A stretch of 64,000 bases of DNA from Trujillonella endophytica (GCF_019799905.1 NZ_JABGCI010000016.1:1-64000), one strand, 5' to 3'. Shown: positions 1-10,153, numbered from the stretch's first letter. The notes: a model not told the origin generated them from the letters alone. Made by a program: numbers and translations.

Positions 1-880
1 CGTCGTCGTCGGCATCGTCAACTCCGCCACCGCCCTCGGCGTGGCCGACCTGTTCGCCGAGGAGCAGAAGCCGCTCATCATCGCGAACGCCGGCGCCGAT
101 GCCATCACGGGGGCGAACCGCAACGACTACGTGTGGCGGGTCTCCTTCGCCAACGCGCAGGCTCCCGTCGCGATGGGCGAGTACCTCGCCGCCCAGGACC
201 TGGGAGCGGTCTACGTCATGGCGCCGGACTACTCGGCCGGGCAGGAGACCGTCTCCAACTTCACCCGCGCGTTCGAGGGCGCCGGCGGCACGATCGCCGG
301 CCAGGCCCTCACCCCCTTCGGCAGCACGCAGGACTTCCAGCCGTTCCTCTCCCAGATCCAGGCGTCCGGGGCGGCGGCGACCTTCGTCTTCTACGCCGGC
401 GGGGAGGCCGTCACGTTCGTCAACCAGTACGACGACTTCGGCCTCAAGGGCTCGATCCCGCTCTACGGCTCCGGGTTCCTCACCGAGGGCAGCGTGCTGC
501 AGGGGCAGGGCCCCTCGGCGGTCGGCGTCCGCACGACCCTGCACTACTCCACCGAGGCCGAGAACGAGGCGAACCAGGCGTTCGTGCAGGCCTACTCCGA
601 CGCCTACGGCTCACTGCCGACGGTCTACGCCGTCCAGGCCTTCGACGCCGCGAACGTGCTCGACCGGGCCGTCTCCGCGGCCGGCGACCTCGACGGCGAG
701 GCCCTCGCCGAGGCACTGGACGGCCTCGGGGAGGTCGACGACAGCCCGCGCGGCGCCTGGACGTTCGAGGGGCAGAACCCCGAGCAGATCATGTACCTGC
801 GGGAGGTCGTGGACGAGGGTGGGACGCTGATCAACTCCGTGGTCGAGGAGCTGGGGCGGTATGCCCAGCCCTCGTCCTGA
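1..880 (+). CDS. ABC transporter substrate-binding protein, 5' end missing
   Basis: The reading frame is open from base 2, so the signal peptide and first lobe lie outside the window. The visible 292 residues look like the second lobe of a type I periplasmic binding protein of the LivK/Peripla_BP_6 class: a run reading VRTTLHYS, the pattern NQAFVQAYSDAYG, and a VYAVQAFDAANVL helix that closes the ligand cleft in this family. Such proteins deliver branched-chain amino acids, amides or aromatic acids to an ABC permease. Because an IclR regulator and a ring-hydroxylating oxygenase follow, an aromatic or amide ligand is plausible, but this is inference from position only. Permease and ATPase genes, if present, lie upstream. 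Confidence 0.85.
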   Translation, partial: VVVGIVNSATALGVADLFAEEQKPLIIANAGADAITGANRNDYVWRVSFANAQAPVAMGEYLAAQDLGAVYVMAPDYSAGQETVSNFTRAFEGAGGTIAGQALTPFGSTQDFQPFLSQIQASGAAATFVFYAGGEAVTFVNQYDDFGLKGSIPLYGSGFLTEGSVLQGQGPSAVGVRTTLHYSTEAENEANQAFVQAYSDAYGSLPTVYAVQAFDAANVLDRAVSAAGDLDGEALAEALDGLGEVDDSPRGAWTFEGQNPEQIMYLREVVDEGGTLINSVVEELGRYAQPSS

Positions 881-895
881 CCGCGTCCGGGCGGG

Positions 896-1690
896 TCACA
901 GCAGCAACGGGCGCAGCTCCTCGGCCCGCGCGAGCAGGTGGTCCCGGGCCCGGCCGGTCATCCACTCGACCGGCCTGGTGTGCGTTCCCGCGCCGACGTG
1001 CATGGCGGCCACCACCACCCCGTCCCACCGCTGCAGCGGCACCGCGACCGCCTGGTGGCCGGGCTCCGCCTCGTCGGCCACGTACGCCCAGCCCTGCTCC
1101 CGAACCCGGTCGACGAGCCTCCGGAGGCGGGTCCGTTCGGCCGGGTCGCCGACCCGCGCGTCGAGCACCGCCTCGACGTCAGCCGCCGGCCGGGCGGCGA
1201 GGAGCACCCGACCCAGCGCCGAGTGCACTGCCGGCACCCGGTAACCGATGCCGGCCCCGACGGCCATGAGCTGCTGCGGCACCGCCCGGGCCACCATGAC
1301 TGCGTCACCCCCGTCGAGGACGGCGACCGAGCAGGGGGCGTCGAGCTCGGCGATCACCGCCTCGCAGGCGGGCTGCAGCACCCGGCTGACGGTGTTGCCG
1401 TCCAGGTAGGCCGTCGCCAGGCGCAGCACCTGCGGGGTCAGCGCCCACGCCCGGCCCTCGGCGCGCAGGAACCCGAGGTGCTCGAGCGTCAGGACCGCAC
1501 GGCGCACGGTGGCCCGCGGCAGGTCCAGCCGCCGGGCCAGATCGGCCAGCGACAGGCGAGCGTCACCCCCGAAGGCCTCGAGAACCGCCAGCCCGCGGGC
1601 CAGGGCCTCCGAGAAGTCGGCAGGCGCCGCGCCGCCCTCCAGTTCGCGGGACGTGCGCCTACCGGCCGCCTGCTCCGTCAGCCGCGGCAT
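896..1690 (-). CDS. IclR-family transcriptional regulator
   Basis: A 264-residue protein with the usual IclR length and layout. A winged helix-turn-helix at about residues 25-85 (LSLADLARRLDLPRATVRRA) is followed by an effector domain with the typical AVHSALGRVLLA stretch. The ATG was chosen because a GGGAGG ribosome site lies just upstream and the family N-terminal helix starts shortly after. It reads away from the Rieske oxygenase gene; the roughly 100-base gap holds three GTTCG/CGAAC half sites, the operator type used by PcaU/PobR-like regulators. It most likely controls the divergent oxygenase and ligase pair and possibly itself. Activator or repressor role cannot be told from sequence. 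Confidence 0.9.
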   Translation of the reverse strand: MPRLTEQAAGRRTSRELEGGAAPADFSEALARGLAVLEAFGGDARLSLADLARRLDLPRATVRRAVLTLEHLGFLRAEGRAWALTPQVLRLATAYLDGNTVSRVLQPACEAVIAELDAPCSVAVLDGGDAVMVARAVPQQLMAVGAGIGYRVPAVHSALGRVLLAARPAADVEAVLDARVGDPAERTRLRRLVDRVREQGWAYVADEAEPGHQAVAVPLQRWDGVVVAAMHVGAGTHTRPVEWMTGRARDHLLARAEELRPLLL

Positions 1691-1729
1691 TGCGCCTCCC
1701 ACGTCGATGGTCGAGAGTGGACACAGCAA

Positions 1730-1753
1730 CGAACAGTCGTTCGGTAATCGAAC
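1730..1753. promoter_or_regulatory. IclR-type operator, three half sites
   Basis: CGAAC at 1730-1734, GTTCG at 1739-1743 and CGAAC at 1749-1753 form two overlapping inverted repeats. The right-hand one, GTTCGGTAATCGAAC, closely resembles the operator consensus I recall for PcaU and PobR. It lies midway between the divergent IclR and Rieske oxygenase genes. Confidence 0.65.
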
Positions 1754-1792
1754 ACTACCGGACGTCGACGCGATCGGGACAGGGGTGTCGTC

Positions 1793-3235
1793 ATGGCGAT
1801 GTCGGCCACGGAGAACGAGCGGATCACGCGCACCGGGCCGGGAACACCGGCCGGGGAGTTCATGCGGCGGTACTGGCAGCCGGTGGCGCTCGCCGAGGAA
1901 CTCGGCGGGGACCGCCCGGTCGTCCCCCTCCGGCTGCTCGGCGAGGACCTCGTGCTCTTCCGCGACGACGACGGCGGGCTCGGCCTGATCGACCGGCGGT
2001 GCCCGCACCGCGGCGCCGACCTCGCCCTCGGCAGGCTGGAGGACGGGGGGCTGCGCTGCTACTTCCACGGGTGGCTGCTGGCCGGGGACGGGCGGTGCCT
2101 GGAGACCCCGGCGGAGCCGGAGGACAGCACGCTGGCGGCCAAGGTCCGCACGACCGCCTACCCGGTGCGTGAGCGCAACGGCATCGTGTGGGGCTACCTG
2201 GGTCCCGGCGAACCACCGGAGTTCCCGGCCCTGGACTGCTTCGCCGCCCCCGCGGAGTACACCTTCGCCTTCAAGGGCCTGCTGGAGTGCAACTGGCTGC
2301 AGGCGCTGGAGGTCGGCATCGACCCGGCGCACGCCTCCTACCTGCACCGGTTCGCCGAGGACGAGGACCCGGCCGACAGCTACGGCAAGCAGTTCCGCGG
2401 CGCCAGCCTCGGCACCGACCTGCCGATGACCCGGATCCTGCGGGAGTACGGCCGGCCGGAGATCCTCAACGCCCGCACCGACTACGGGCAGCGGATCGTC
2501 GCACTGCGGACGCTGGACAAGGACGGCCAGGACGGCAGCCGCACCCACGTGCGGATCACCCACCAGGTGTTCCCGCACGGGATCACCATCCCGCTGTCGT
2601 CGACGATGTCGATCACCCAGTGGCACGTGCCGGTCGACGACGTCTCCTGCTACTGGTACGCGATGTTCACCAGCCTCGACGCCCCGGTGGACGCGGCGAC
2701 GATGCGCGCCCAGCGGCTCGAGGGCATCACGCTGCCGGACTACCGGCCGGTGCGGAACCGGTCGAACAACTACCTGTTCGACCCCGAGGAGCAGCGGACG
2801 ACGACCTACACCGGCCTCGGCCCGGACATCAACGTGCACGACCAGATGGCCGTCGAGGGTCAGGGCCCGATCCACGACCGGACCCGGGAGAAGCTCAGCC
2901 GCTCGGACCGGGCGATCATCACCTACCGTCGGATGCTCATGGCGGCCATCGACGCGGTCGCCGCAGGCGGGGACCCGCAGACGCTGCTGCACGACAGGGC
3001 CGAGGTGGAGAGCCGCGGGCCCATCCCGCTCGACGGCATCGGGCCGACGGGCGCGTGGGAGGACTTCTGGGCCGAGGCGATCGCCGAGCTGCGTGCGGCC
3101 AGCCCCTGGGCCGCGGAGTGGACGGAGGCGCTGCGGACCGGCCCGGCCGGGGTGCGGGCCGACGGCGCCGAGCCCGAGGACCCGACGCAGCTGGCCCCTC
3201 GTGCCCGGCCGGCCACTGCCGAGGCCGGCCGGTGA
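1793..3235 (+). CDS. Rieske non-haem iron oxygenase, large subunit (phthalate type)
   Basis: A 480-residue ring-hydroxylating or N/O-dealkylating oxygenase. The Rieske [2Fe-2S] ligands are visible as C70-x-H72 and C89-x2-H92 (RCPHRG and CYFHGW). The mononuclear iron site is visible as IDPAHASYLH, with H180 and H185. The long C-terminal part, with no beta-subunit gene nearby, fits the phthalate 4,5-dioxygenase/phenoxybenzoate dioxygenase group. A reductase is not encoded next to it. Its stop codon overlaps the GTG start of the glutamine-synthetase-like gene, so the two products are probably made together and act on the same substrate. The ATG at 1799 is an alternative start two codons on. Confidence 0.9.
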   Translation: MAMSATENERITRTGPGTPAGEFMRRYWQPVALAEELGGDRPVVPLRLLGEDLVLFRDDDGGLGLIDRRCPHRGADLALGRLEDGGLRCYFHGWLLAGDGRCLETPAEPEDSTLAAKVRTTAYPVRERNGIVWGYLGPGEPPEFPALDCFAAPAEYTFAFKGLLECNWLQALEVGIDPAHASYLHRFAEDEDPADSYGKQFRGASLGTDLPMTRILREYGRPEILNARTDYGQRIVALRTLDKDGQDGSRTHVRITHQVFPHGITIPLSSTMSITQWHVPVDDVSCYWYAMFTSLDAPVDAATMRAQRLEGITLPDYRPVRNRSNNYLFDPEEQRTTTYTGLGPDINVHDQMAVEGQGPIHDRTREKLSRSDRAIITYRRMLMAAIDAVAAGGDPQTLLHDRAEVESRGPIPLDGIGPTGAWEDFWAEAIAELRAASPWAAEWTEALRTGPAGVRADGAEPEDPTQLAPRARPATAEAGR

Positions 3236-4677
3236 GCCGCCCGGGCTTCGTCGAGCGGTACGGCGACTGGACCGACGAGCAGCGCGACGCCGCCCGGCAC
3301 GTCGTCGAGCGGGTCGACGTCGAGCGCCTGGAGTGGATCCGCGTCGGCTTCGTCGACCTGCACGGCCTGGTGCGCGCCAAGACGATCGCGGCCGACCAGC
3401 TGCCCGGCGCGCTGGCCGACGGCGTGCCCATCGTGAGCACCCTGCTGTCGAAGGACACCTCCGGCCGCACCGTCTACGGCGCCTTCGCCCCCGACGGCGG
3501 GGTCGGCGTGCCCGGCATGGGCGGCGCCGGGGACGTCGTCATGGTCCCCGACCCGACCACCTTCCGGGTGCTGCCCTGGGCCGAGCACACCGGCTGGCTG
3601 CTGTCGGACCTGCGCCTCAAGGACGGCGCCCCGGTGCCCTTCGACCCCCGCGGGACCCTGCGGACGGCGCTGCACCGGGCCGCCGGGCGGGGCCTGGGGC
3701 TGGTGACCGGGCTGGAGCTGGAGTTCCACCTGCTCCGGCCCGACTCCGACGCGCCGCTGGACCCGCTCGAGGTCAACCGCCCCGGCGCGCCCGGCCGCGC
3801 CCGCGGCGTCACCCCGGTGGACCGCGGCTACCAGCTGCTCAGCGAGGACCGCGCCGACGCGCTGGAGCCCCTGCTCGGGGAGCTCGGCCGCACGCTGCGC
3901 CGGCTCGGCATCCCGCTGCGCACCCTCGAGGTCGAGTTCGGGCCGGGCCAGGTCGAGGTGACCACGGCCCCGCTGCCGGGCCTGGCGGGGGCGGACACCA
4001 TGGTGCTGCTGCGCGGCGCCGTCCGGTCGGCGGCCCGCCGGGCCGGCCTGCTGGCGACGTTCATGTGCCGGCCGCAGCTGCCGGAGGCCTGCTCCAGCGG
4101 CTGGCACCTGCACCAGTCGCTCGTGCTCGACGACGGCTCGAACGCGTTCGCGGGGGACGGCGGCCTGTCGGCGGTCGGCTCCGGCTACCTCGCCGGCCTG
4201 CTGCGGCACGCCCGCGCGGGCTGCGTGTTCGCCGTCCCCACGGTGAACGGCTACAAGCGGTTCCAGCCGCACTCCATGGCTCCGGACCGGGTGCTGTGGG
4301 CGCAGGACAACCGCGCGGCGATGCTGCGCGTCGTCGGCTCGGCCGGGCGGGGCGACCTGCACGTGGAGAACCGTGCCGGGGAACCGGCCGCCAACCCGTA
4401 CCTGGCGATGGCCGCCCAGCTGGTCTCCGGCCTCGACGGCGTCGACCGCGCCCTGGACCCCGGCCCGTCGGCCGACCAGCCCTACGCCACGGACGCGCCG
4501 CGGCTGCCGACGAGCCTGGCCGAGGCGGTGCGTGCGCTGGACGACGACTCCGAGCTGCGGGAGCTGCTCGGCCCGGCGCTGGTCGACCACTACGCCGGCG
4601 TGAAGCGGGCCGAGGTGGCGCGCTTCGAGGCCGCGGTGACCGACTGGGAGCAGCGGGAGTACCTCCACCTCTTCTGA
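3232..4677 (+). CDS. Glutamine-synthetase-like gamma-glutamyl-amide ligase
   Basis: A 481-residue member of the GS fold, of the size of PuuA, IpuC and TdnQ/AtdA1-type gamma-glutamylamide synthetases. Conserved GS elements are present: the metal-binding LELEFHLL near residue 161, VEFGPGQVEVTT, the SGWHLHQS loop with H292 and H294, VNGYKRFQP, and the C-terminal ENRAGEPAANPYLAMAA. The GTG start overlaps the preceding TGA (GTGA), giving translational coupling to the Rieske oxygenase. In aniline and isopropylamine degradation such enzymes attach glutamate to an amine before oxidation. Here that role is inferred from the pairing. A true glutamine synthetase role is less likely given the context and the divergent N-terminus. 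Confidence 0.85.
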   Translation: MSRPGFVERYGDWTDEQRDAARHVVERVDVERLEWIRVGFVDLHGLVRAKTIAADQLPGALADGVPIVSTLLSKDTSGRTVYGAFAPDGGVGVPGMGGAGDVVMVPDPTTFRVLPWAEHTGWLLSDLRLKDGAPVPFDPRGTLRTALHRAAGRGLGLVTGLELEFHLLRPDSDAPLDPLEVNRPGAPGRARGVTPVDRGYQLLSEDRADALEPLLGELGRTLRRLGIPLRTLEVEFGPGQVEVTTAPLPGLAGADTMVLLRGAVRSAARRAGLLATFMCRPQLPEACSSGWHLHQSLVLDDGSNAFAGDGGLSAVGSGYLAGLLRHARAGCVFAVPTVNGYKRFQPHSMAPDRVLWAQDNRAAMLRVVGSAGRGDLHVENRAGEPAANPYLAMAAQLVSGLDGVDRALDPGPSADQPYATDAPRLPTSLAEAVRALDDDSELRELLGPALVDHYAGVKRAEVARFEAAVTDWEQREYLHLF

Positions 4678-4698
4678 CCCAGCGCTTCTGACCCAGCG
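4671..4698 (+). repeat. 14-base tandem duplication over a stop codon
   Basis: CTTCTGACCCAGCG occurs twice in a row, at 4671-4684 and 4685-4698. The first copy contains the stop codon of the GS-like gene and the second repeats it downstream. A comparable duplication covers the stop of the Imm5-like gene near 35395. Confidence 0.9.
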
Positions 4699-5010
4699 CC
4701 GAGTGACGAGAACCACACCGCCTGCGCTGCGTGCCGCCCGGGCCCTCCTCCGGGGTGCCGCCCACTCGCGGCGCGCCGCCTCCCCGCCTGCATCGGGGCA
4801 GGTCAGCGATCCGCCATCGCCGTGCCGAGCCCCGGGATCGGGGACCCTGCCACCCACCCTCCCCTGCACCGGCCCCGAGGCAGGCCTAGGATGGTGACCT
4901 GGCACACAGATCTACAGAACGCTCACCACTTGCCGTTGTTGCTGTAGCACGTCAGGATGGGCACACGAGGCCGGCGGGGATCCCCTGCGCCTGTTCCGTC
5001 CCTCTGGGAG
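4699..5010 (+). other. Non-coding leader and promoter region of the box genes
   Basis: About 300 bases between the GS-like gene and boxC hold no credible gene. A TAGGAT hexamer at 4887-4892 is a reasonable actinobacterial -10 element, though no clear -35 was found. A GGAG at 5007-5010 is the ribosome site for boxC, five bases before its GTG. No convincing operator palindrome or terminator was seen. Confidence 0.4.
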
Positions 5011-5015
5011 GCACC

Positions 5016-6746
5016 GTGACCACGCTGGAGAACCGCCAGGCGACCACAGCGGAGGGCCCCGCCCCCGTCTCGGAGCCGGCCGCGACCGTCGAGGTCTCGT
5101 TCCAGACCTCGCCCGAGCAGTACCGCCACTGGCGGCTGTCGGTCGACGGCGAGATCGCCACCCTGACCCTGGACGTCGACGAGGACGGCGGCCTGGTCCC
5201 GGGCTACGAGCTGAAGATGAACAGCTACGACCTCGGCGTCGACATCGAGCTGCACGACGCCGTCCAGCGCCTGCGGTTCGAGCACCCCGAGGTCAAGGCC
5301 GTCGTGGTCACCAGCGGCAAGGAGCGCATGTTCTGCGCCGGCGCCAACATCAAGATGCTGGCCGCCTCGCCGCACGCCTGGAAGGTGAACTTCTGCAAGT
5401 TCACCAACGAGACCCGCAACGGCATCGAGGACGCGACCCTCAACTCGGGTCTGCCCTTCGTCGCCGCGGTCAACGGCACCGCGGCCGGTGGCGGCTACGA
5501 GCTGGCGCTGGCCTGCGAGCAGATCGTGCTGGTCGACGACAACTCCTCGGCCGTCTCGCTCCCCGAGGTCCCCCTGCTGGGCGTGCTGCCCGGCACCGGC
5601 GGCCTGACCCGCGTGGTCGACAAGCGGGGGGTGCGCCGCGACCTGGCCGACATCTTCTCCACCACCGCCGAGGGCATCCGCGGCGAGCGCGCCGTGCAGT
5701 GGCGGCTGGTCGACGCGGTCGCGAAGGCCCGCGACTTCGACGCGGAGGTGTCCCGCCGCGCCGCCGAGCTGGCCGCCGGCTCCACCCGCCCGGGCGCCGG
5801 CGCCCAGGGGATCGTGCTGACGCCGCTGCAGCGCGAGACCACCGGGGACGGCTTCCGCTACGAGCACGTGCGCGTCGTCCTCGACCGCGAGTCGGGCACC
5901 GCGACGATCACCGTGCTCGGGCCGGCCGCCGTCCCGGCGTCGGTCGAGGAGTTGCAGGGCTCCGGCGACGCGGCCTGGTTCCTCGCGATGACCCGCCAGC
6001 TGGACGACGCGATCCTGCACCTGCGGAGCAACGAGCAGTCCATCGGCACGTGGCTGCTGCGCAGCGAGGGCGACCCCGCGGCCGCCGCCGGCTACGACGA
6101 GCTCCTCCTCGGCAGCCGCGAGCACTGGCTGGTCAACGAGATGATCGGCTTCTACAAGCGGACCGTGAAGCGGCTGGACACCACCTCTCGCAGCCTGTTC
6201 GCGCTGATCGAGCCGGGCAGCTGCTTCGTCGGGTCGCTGGCCGAGATCGCGTTCTCCGCCGACCGGCAGTACATGCTCGAGGGCCAGTTCGAGGACGACG
6301 ACGAGCCGAAGCCGGCCGCGGTCCTCCGGCTGAACGCCTTCAACACCGGCCTGCTGCCCATGGGCAACGACATGACCCGGCTCCAGGTCCGCTTCCTCGG
6401 CAGCGCCGAGGAGCTGGCCGCCGCCGAGGCCGCCGTCGGCCGGGACCTGCTCGCGGCCGACGCGGACTCCCTCGGCCTGGTCACCGCCACCCCGGACGAC
6501 ATCGACTGGGAGGACGAGGTCCGCCTGGCGATCGAGGAGCGGGCGAGCTTCTCCCCCGACGCCCTGACCGGCATGGAGGCCAACCTCCGCTTCGCCGGCC
6601 GGGAGACCCCGGAGACCAAGGTCTTCGGCCGGCTCACCGCCTGGCAGAACTGGATCTTCCAGCGGCCCAACGCCGCTGGCCCCGAAGGAGCACTCCGCCG
6701 CTACGGCACCGGCAAGCGCGCGGACTACGACAGGAAGCGGGTCTGA
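5016..6746 (+). CDS. boxC: Benzoyl-CoA-dihydrodiol lyase / 2,3-epoxybenzoyl-CoA dihydrolase
   Basis: BoxC opens the ring of 2,3-epoxybenzoyl-CoA without oxygen, giving 3,4-dehydroadipyl-CoA semialdehyde and formate. The 576-residue product has the expected BoxC length and a double crotonase-like architecture. The CoA-binding segment MFCAGANIKML lies near residue 105 and the oxyanion loop NGTAAGGGYELALAC follows. BoxC-typical stretches RGVRRDLADIFS and EGQFEDDDEPKP are present. The GTG start has a GGAG five bases upstream. It heads the operon boxC-boxB-ligase-ferredoxin. About 20 extra residues at the N-terminus (ENRQATTAEGPAPV) look disordered. Confidence 0.95.
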   Translation: MTTLENRQATTAEGPAPVSEPAATVEVSFQTSPEQYRHWRLSVDGEIATLTLDVDEDGGLVPGYELKMNSYDLGVDIELHDAVQRLRFEHPEVKAVVVTSGKERMFCAGANIKMLAASPHAWKVNFCKFTNETRNGIEDATLNSGLPFVAAVNGTAAGGGYELALACEQIVLVDDNSSAVSLPEVPLLGVLPGTGGLTRVVDKRGVRRDLADIFSTTAEGIRGERAVQWRLVDAVAKARDFDAEVSRRAAELAAGSTRPGAGAQGIVLTPLQRETTGDGFRYEHVRVVLDRESGTATITVLGPAAVPASVEELQGSGDAAWFLAMTRQLDDAILHLRSNEQSIGTWLLRSEGDPAAAAGYDELLLGSREHWLVNEMIGFYKRTVKRLDTTSRSLFALIEPGSCFVGSLAEIAFSADRQYMLEGQFEDDDEPKPAAVLRLNAFNTGLLPMGNDMTRLQVRFLGSAEELAAAEAAVGRDLLAADADSLGLVTATPDDIDWEDEVRLAIEERASFSPDALTGMEANLRFAGRETPETKVFGRLTAWQNWIFQRPNAAGPEGALRRYGTGKRADYDRKRV

Positions 6747-6748
6747 CC

Positions 6749-8230
<1,482 letters not shown>

Positions 8231-8246
8231 GCGGGCTCTCCCTCCG

Positions 8247-8303
8247 CGAGATCTGCACACTCGTCGCCATCAGCGCCTGATCGCGACGAGTGTGCAGATC
8301 TCG
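8247..8303. repeat. 57-base near-perfect hairpin between boxB and the ligase gene
   Basis: Two 21-base arms, 8247-8267 and 8283-8303, are exact reverse complements (left arm CGAGATCTGCACACTCGTCGC). After a single C-C mismatch, an inner 5-bp stem ATCAG/CTGAT closes a three-base loop at 8274-8276. The structure starts 16 bases after the boxB stop and ends 27 bases before the ligase start. There is no U-tract, so it is not a classical terminator. It could be an mRNA processing or stability element or a dispersed REP-like palindrome. Confidence 0.9.
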
Positions 8304-8330
8304 CCGTCGCCGTGAGAAGGGACGTGCACC

Positions 8331-10061
8331 GTGGCCACCCTCGACACCGCTCCGCCCGACACCGCTCGCACCGACACCGGGACACCGGCGCCGGCCTCCG
8401 TCGTCGCCGGGCCCGAGCCGTTCAACGCCGCCGACTGGCTGGTCACCCGGCACGCCCGCGCGACTCCTGACCGGCAGGCGATCGCGGCGATCGACCTCGA
8501 CGGCAGCGTCCGCACGCTGAGCTACGCCGAACTGGACGACGCCGTCACCCGGTTCTCGGCGGCACTCGTCGCCTCCGGTGTGCGGCCCGAGGAGCGGCTG
8601 CTGCTCTGCATGGGGGACACCCCCGAGTTGCTGACGGCGTTCCTGGCCGGGCTGCGCATCGGTGCGGTGCCGGTGCCGGTCAGCACCATGCTCAAGCCCA
8701 AGGACATCGCCGGGCTGGCGACCGACAGCCGCGCCCGGGTGGTCGTGCTGAGCGCCGAGTTCGCCGGCCTCGCCGAGGGACTGACCGGGCAGCGCGACCT
8801 CGCCGACGTCGTGCTCATGAGCACCGCCGCGGACGCCCCCGCCGACCTGCCCCCGCTGCCCGACGCCCGCGTCCGCAGCTGGGACGACTTCGTCGCCGCC
8901 GGCGCGGACGCCCTGGAGCAGGTGACGCAGCCCTACCCCACGGTCGCCGACTCCCCCGCCTTCTGGCTGTACACCTCCGGAACCACCGGCACGCCCAAGG
9001 GCGCGATGCACCGGCACGGTTCGCTGCGTGACACCGCCGACACCTACGCCCGCGACGTGCTGGCGATCGGCCCGGACGACGTCACCTTCTCCGTGGCCAA
9101 GTTCTTCTTCGCCTACGGCCTGGGCAACACGCTGACCTTCCCGTTCTCCGTCGGCGCCACCACCGTGCTCGACCGCTCGCGGCCCAGCCCGGCCGGCACG
9201 CTGCGGGTGCTCCAGGAGCACCGCCCCACCCTGTTCTTCGCCGGCCCGACCTTCTACGCGGCGCTGGTCAACGCCGGCCTGCCCACCGACGCGTTCGCGA
9301 CCGTGCGGGCCTGCGTCTCGGCCGGCGAGGCGTTCCCGGCCCCGCTGTTCGAGCGGTTCACCACGACGTTCTCCGTGGAGATGCTCGACGGCATCGGCTC
9401 GACCGAGATGCTGCACATCTTCATCAGCGGCCGGCCCGGCCGCACCCGCGCCGGGGCGACCGGGGAGGTCGTCGACGGCTACGCGGCCAAGATCGTCGAC
9501 GACGACGGCAACCCCGTCCCCGACGGCACCCCGGGCAACCTCTGGGTCGCGGGCAGCTCCGCGGCCACCGGCTACTGGCAGCGGACGGACGTCACCCGCC
9601 GGGTCTTCCAGGGCGAGTGGGTGCGAACCGGCGACACCTACGTCCGCAGCGCCGACGGCTACTACTCCTCCCTCGGCCGGACCGACGACATCATCAAGGC
9701 CGGCGGCATCTGGGTCTCCCCCACCGAGGTCGAGGAGCGGCTGCGCGCCCATCCGGAGGTCAGCCAGGTCGTCGTCGTCTCGGTGCCCGACGAGACCGGG
9801 CTGGACAAGCCGGTGGCCTGCGTCGTCCTCGCCGACGGAGCGAGCGTCACCACCGAGGGGCTGGTCGCCTTCTGCCGCGACGGCCTGGCCGCCTTCAAGC
9901 GGCCGCGCAACATCCTCGTCTTCGACGAGCTGCCGCAGACCGCCACCGGCAAGCTCCAGCGCTTCCGGGTCCGCGAGCTGGCCCTCGAGCGCCTCGAGAA
10001 CGCCCGGCCCGACCGGCTCCAGCCCGACCTCACCGCCACCGCACCCGGGAGCCCCGCATGA
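8331..10061 (+). CDS. Benzoate-CoA ligase family protein
   Basis: An acyl-adenylate-forming enzyme of 576 residues that should activate benzoate (or a close analogue) with ATP and CoA to give benzoyl-CoA, the BoxB substrate. The phosphate-binding loop YTSGTTGTPKGAMH begins at residue 214. The benzoate-CoA-ligase-type KFFFAYGLGNTLTFPF and DGIGSTEMLHIFIS follow, then the hinge GRTDDIIKAGGIWVSP. The catalytic lysine loop PQTATGKLQRF lies near residue 540. The GTG start is preceded by a GAGAAGGGA ribosome site. It lies in the box operon but is set apart from boxB by the 57-base hairpin. The N-terminal 25 residues are Ala/Thr/Pro-rich and probably unstructured. Confidence 0.92.
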   Translation: MATLDTAPPDTARTDTGTPAPASVVAGPEPFNAADWLVTRHARATPDRQAIAAIDLDGSVRTLSYAELDDAVTRFSAALVASGVRPEERLLLCMGDTPELLTAFLAGLRIGAVPVPVSTMLKPKDIAGLATDSRARVVVLSAEFAGLAEGLTGQRDLADVVLMSTAADAPADLPPLPDARVRSWDDFVAAGADALEQVTQPYPTVADSPAFWLYTSGTTGTPKGAMHRHGSLRDTADTYARDVLAIGPDDVTFSVAKFFFAYGLGNTLTFPFSVGATTVLDRSRPSPAGTLRVLQEHRPTLFFAGPTFYAALVNAGLPTDAFATVRACVSAGEAFPAPLFERFTTTFSVEMLDGIGSTEMLHIFISGRPGRTRAGATGEVVDGYAAKIVDDDGNPVPDGTPGNLWVAGSSAATGYWQRTDVTRRVFQGEWVRTGDTYVRSADGYYSSLGRTDDIIKAGGIWVSPTEVEERLRAHPEVSQVVVVSVPDETGLDKPVACVVLADGASVTTEGLVAFCRDGLAAFKRPRNILVFDELPQTATGKLQRFRVRELALERLENARPDRLQPDLTATAPGSPA

Positions 10062-10153
10062 CGGCCCGGCCCGACGGGCACGCCCCACCCGTCCCCGCCT
10101 GACCGCCCGTCGTCCGCCCCGCCCGTCCCGTCCTCCCGAGGAGAGAAGCCCCC

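Noticed and set aside
896..2992. A 698-codon open frame on the minus strand
   Set aside because: Only its last 264 codons are a real IclR gene. The rest runs antisense to the Rieske oxygenase gene with repetitive Arg/Gly/Val composition, an artefact of high GC.
3232..4677. Housekeeping glutamine synthetase (glnA)
   Set aside because: The N-terminal domain is divergent, the gene is coupled to an oxygenase, and the size fits gamma-glutamylamide ligases better.
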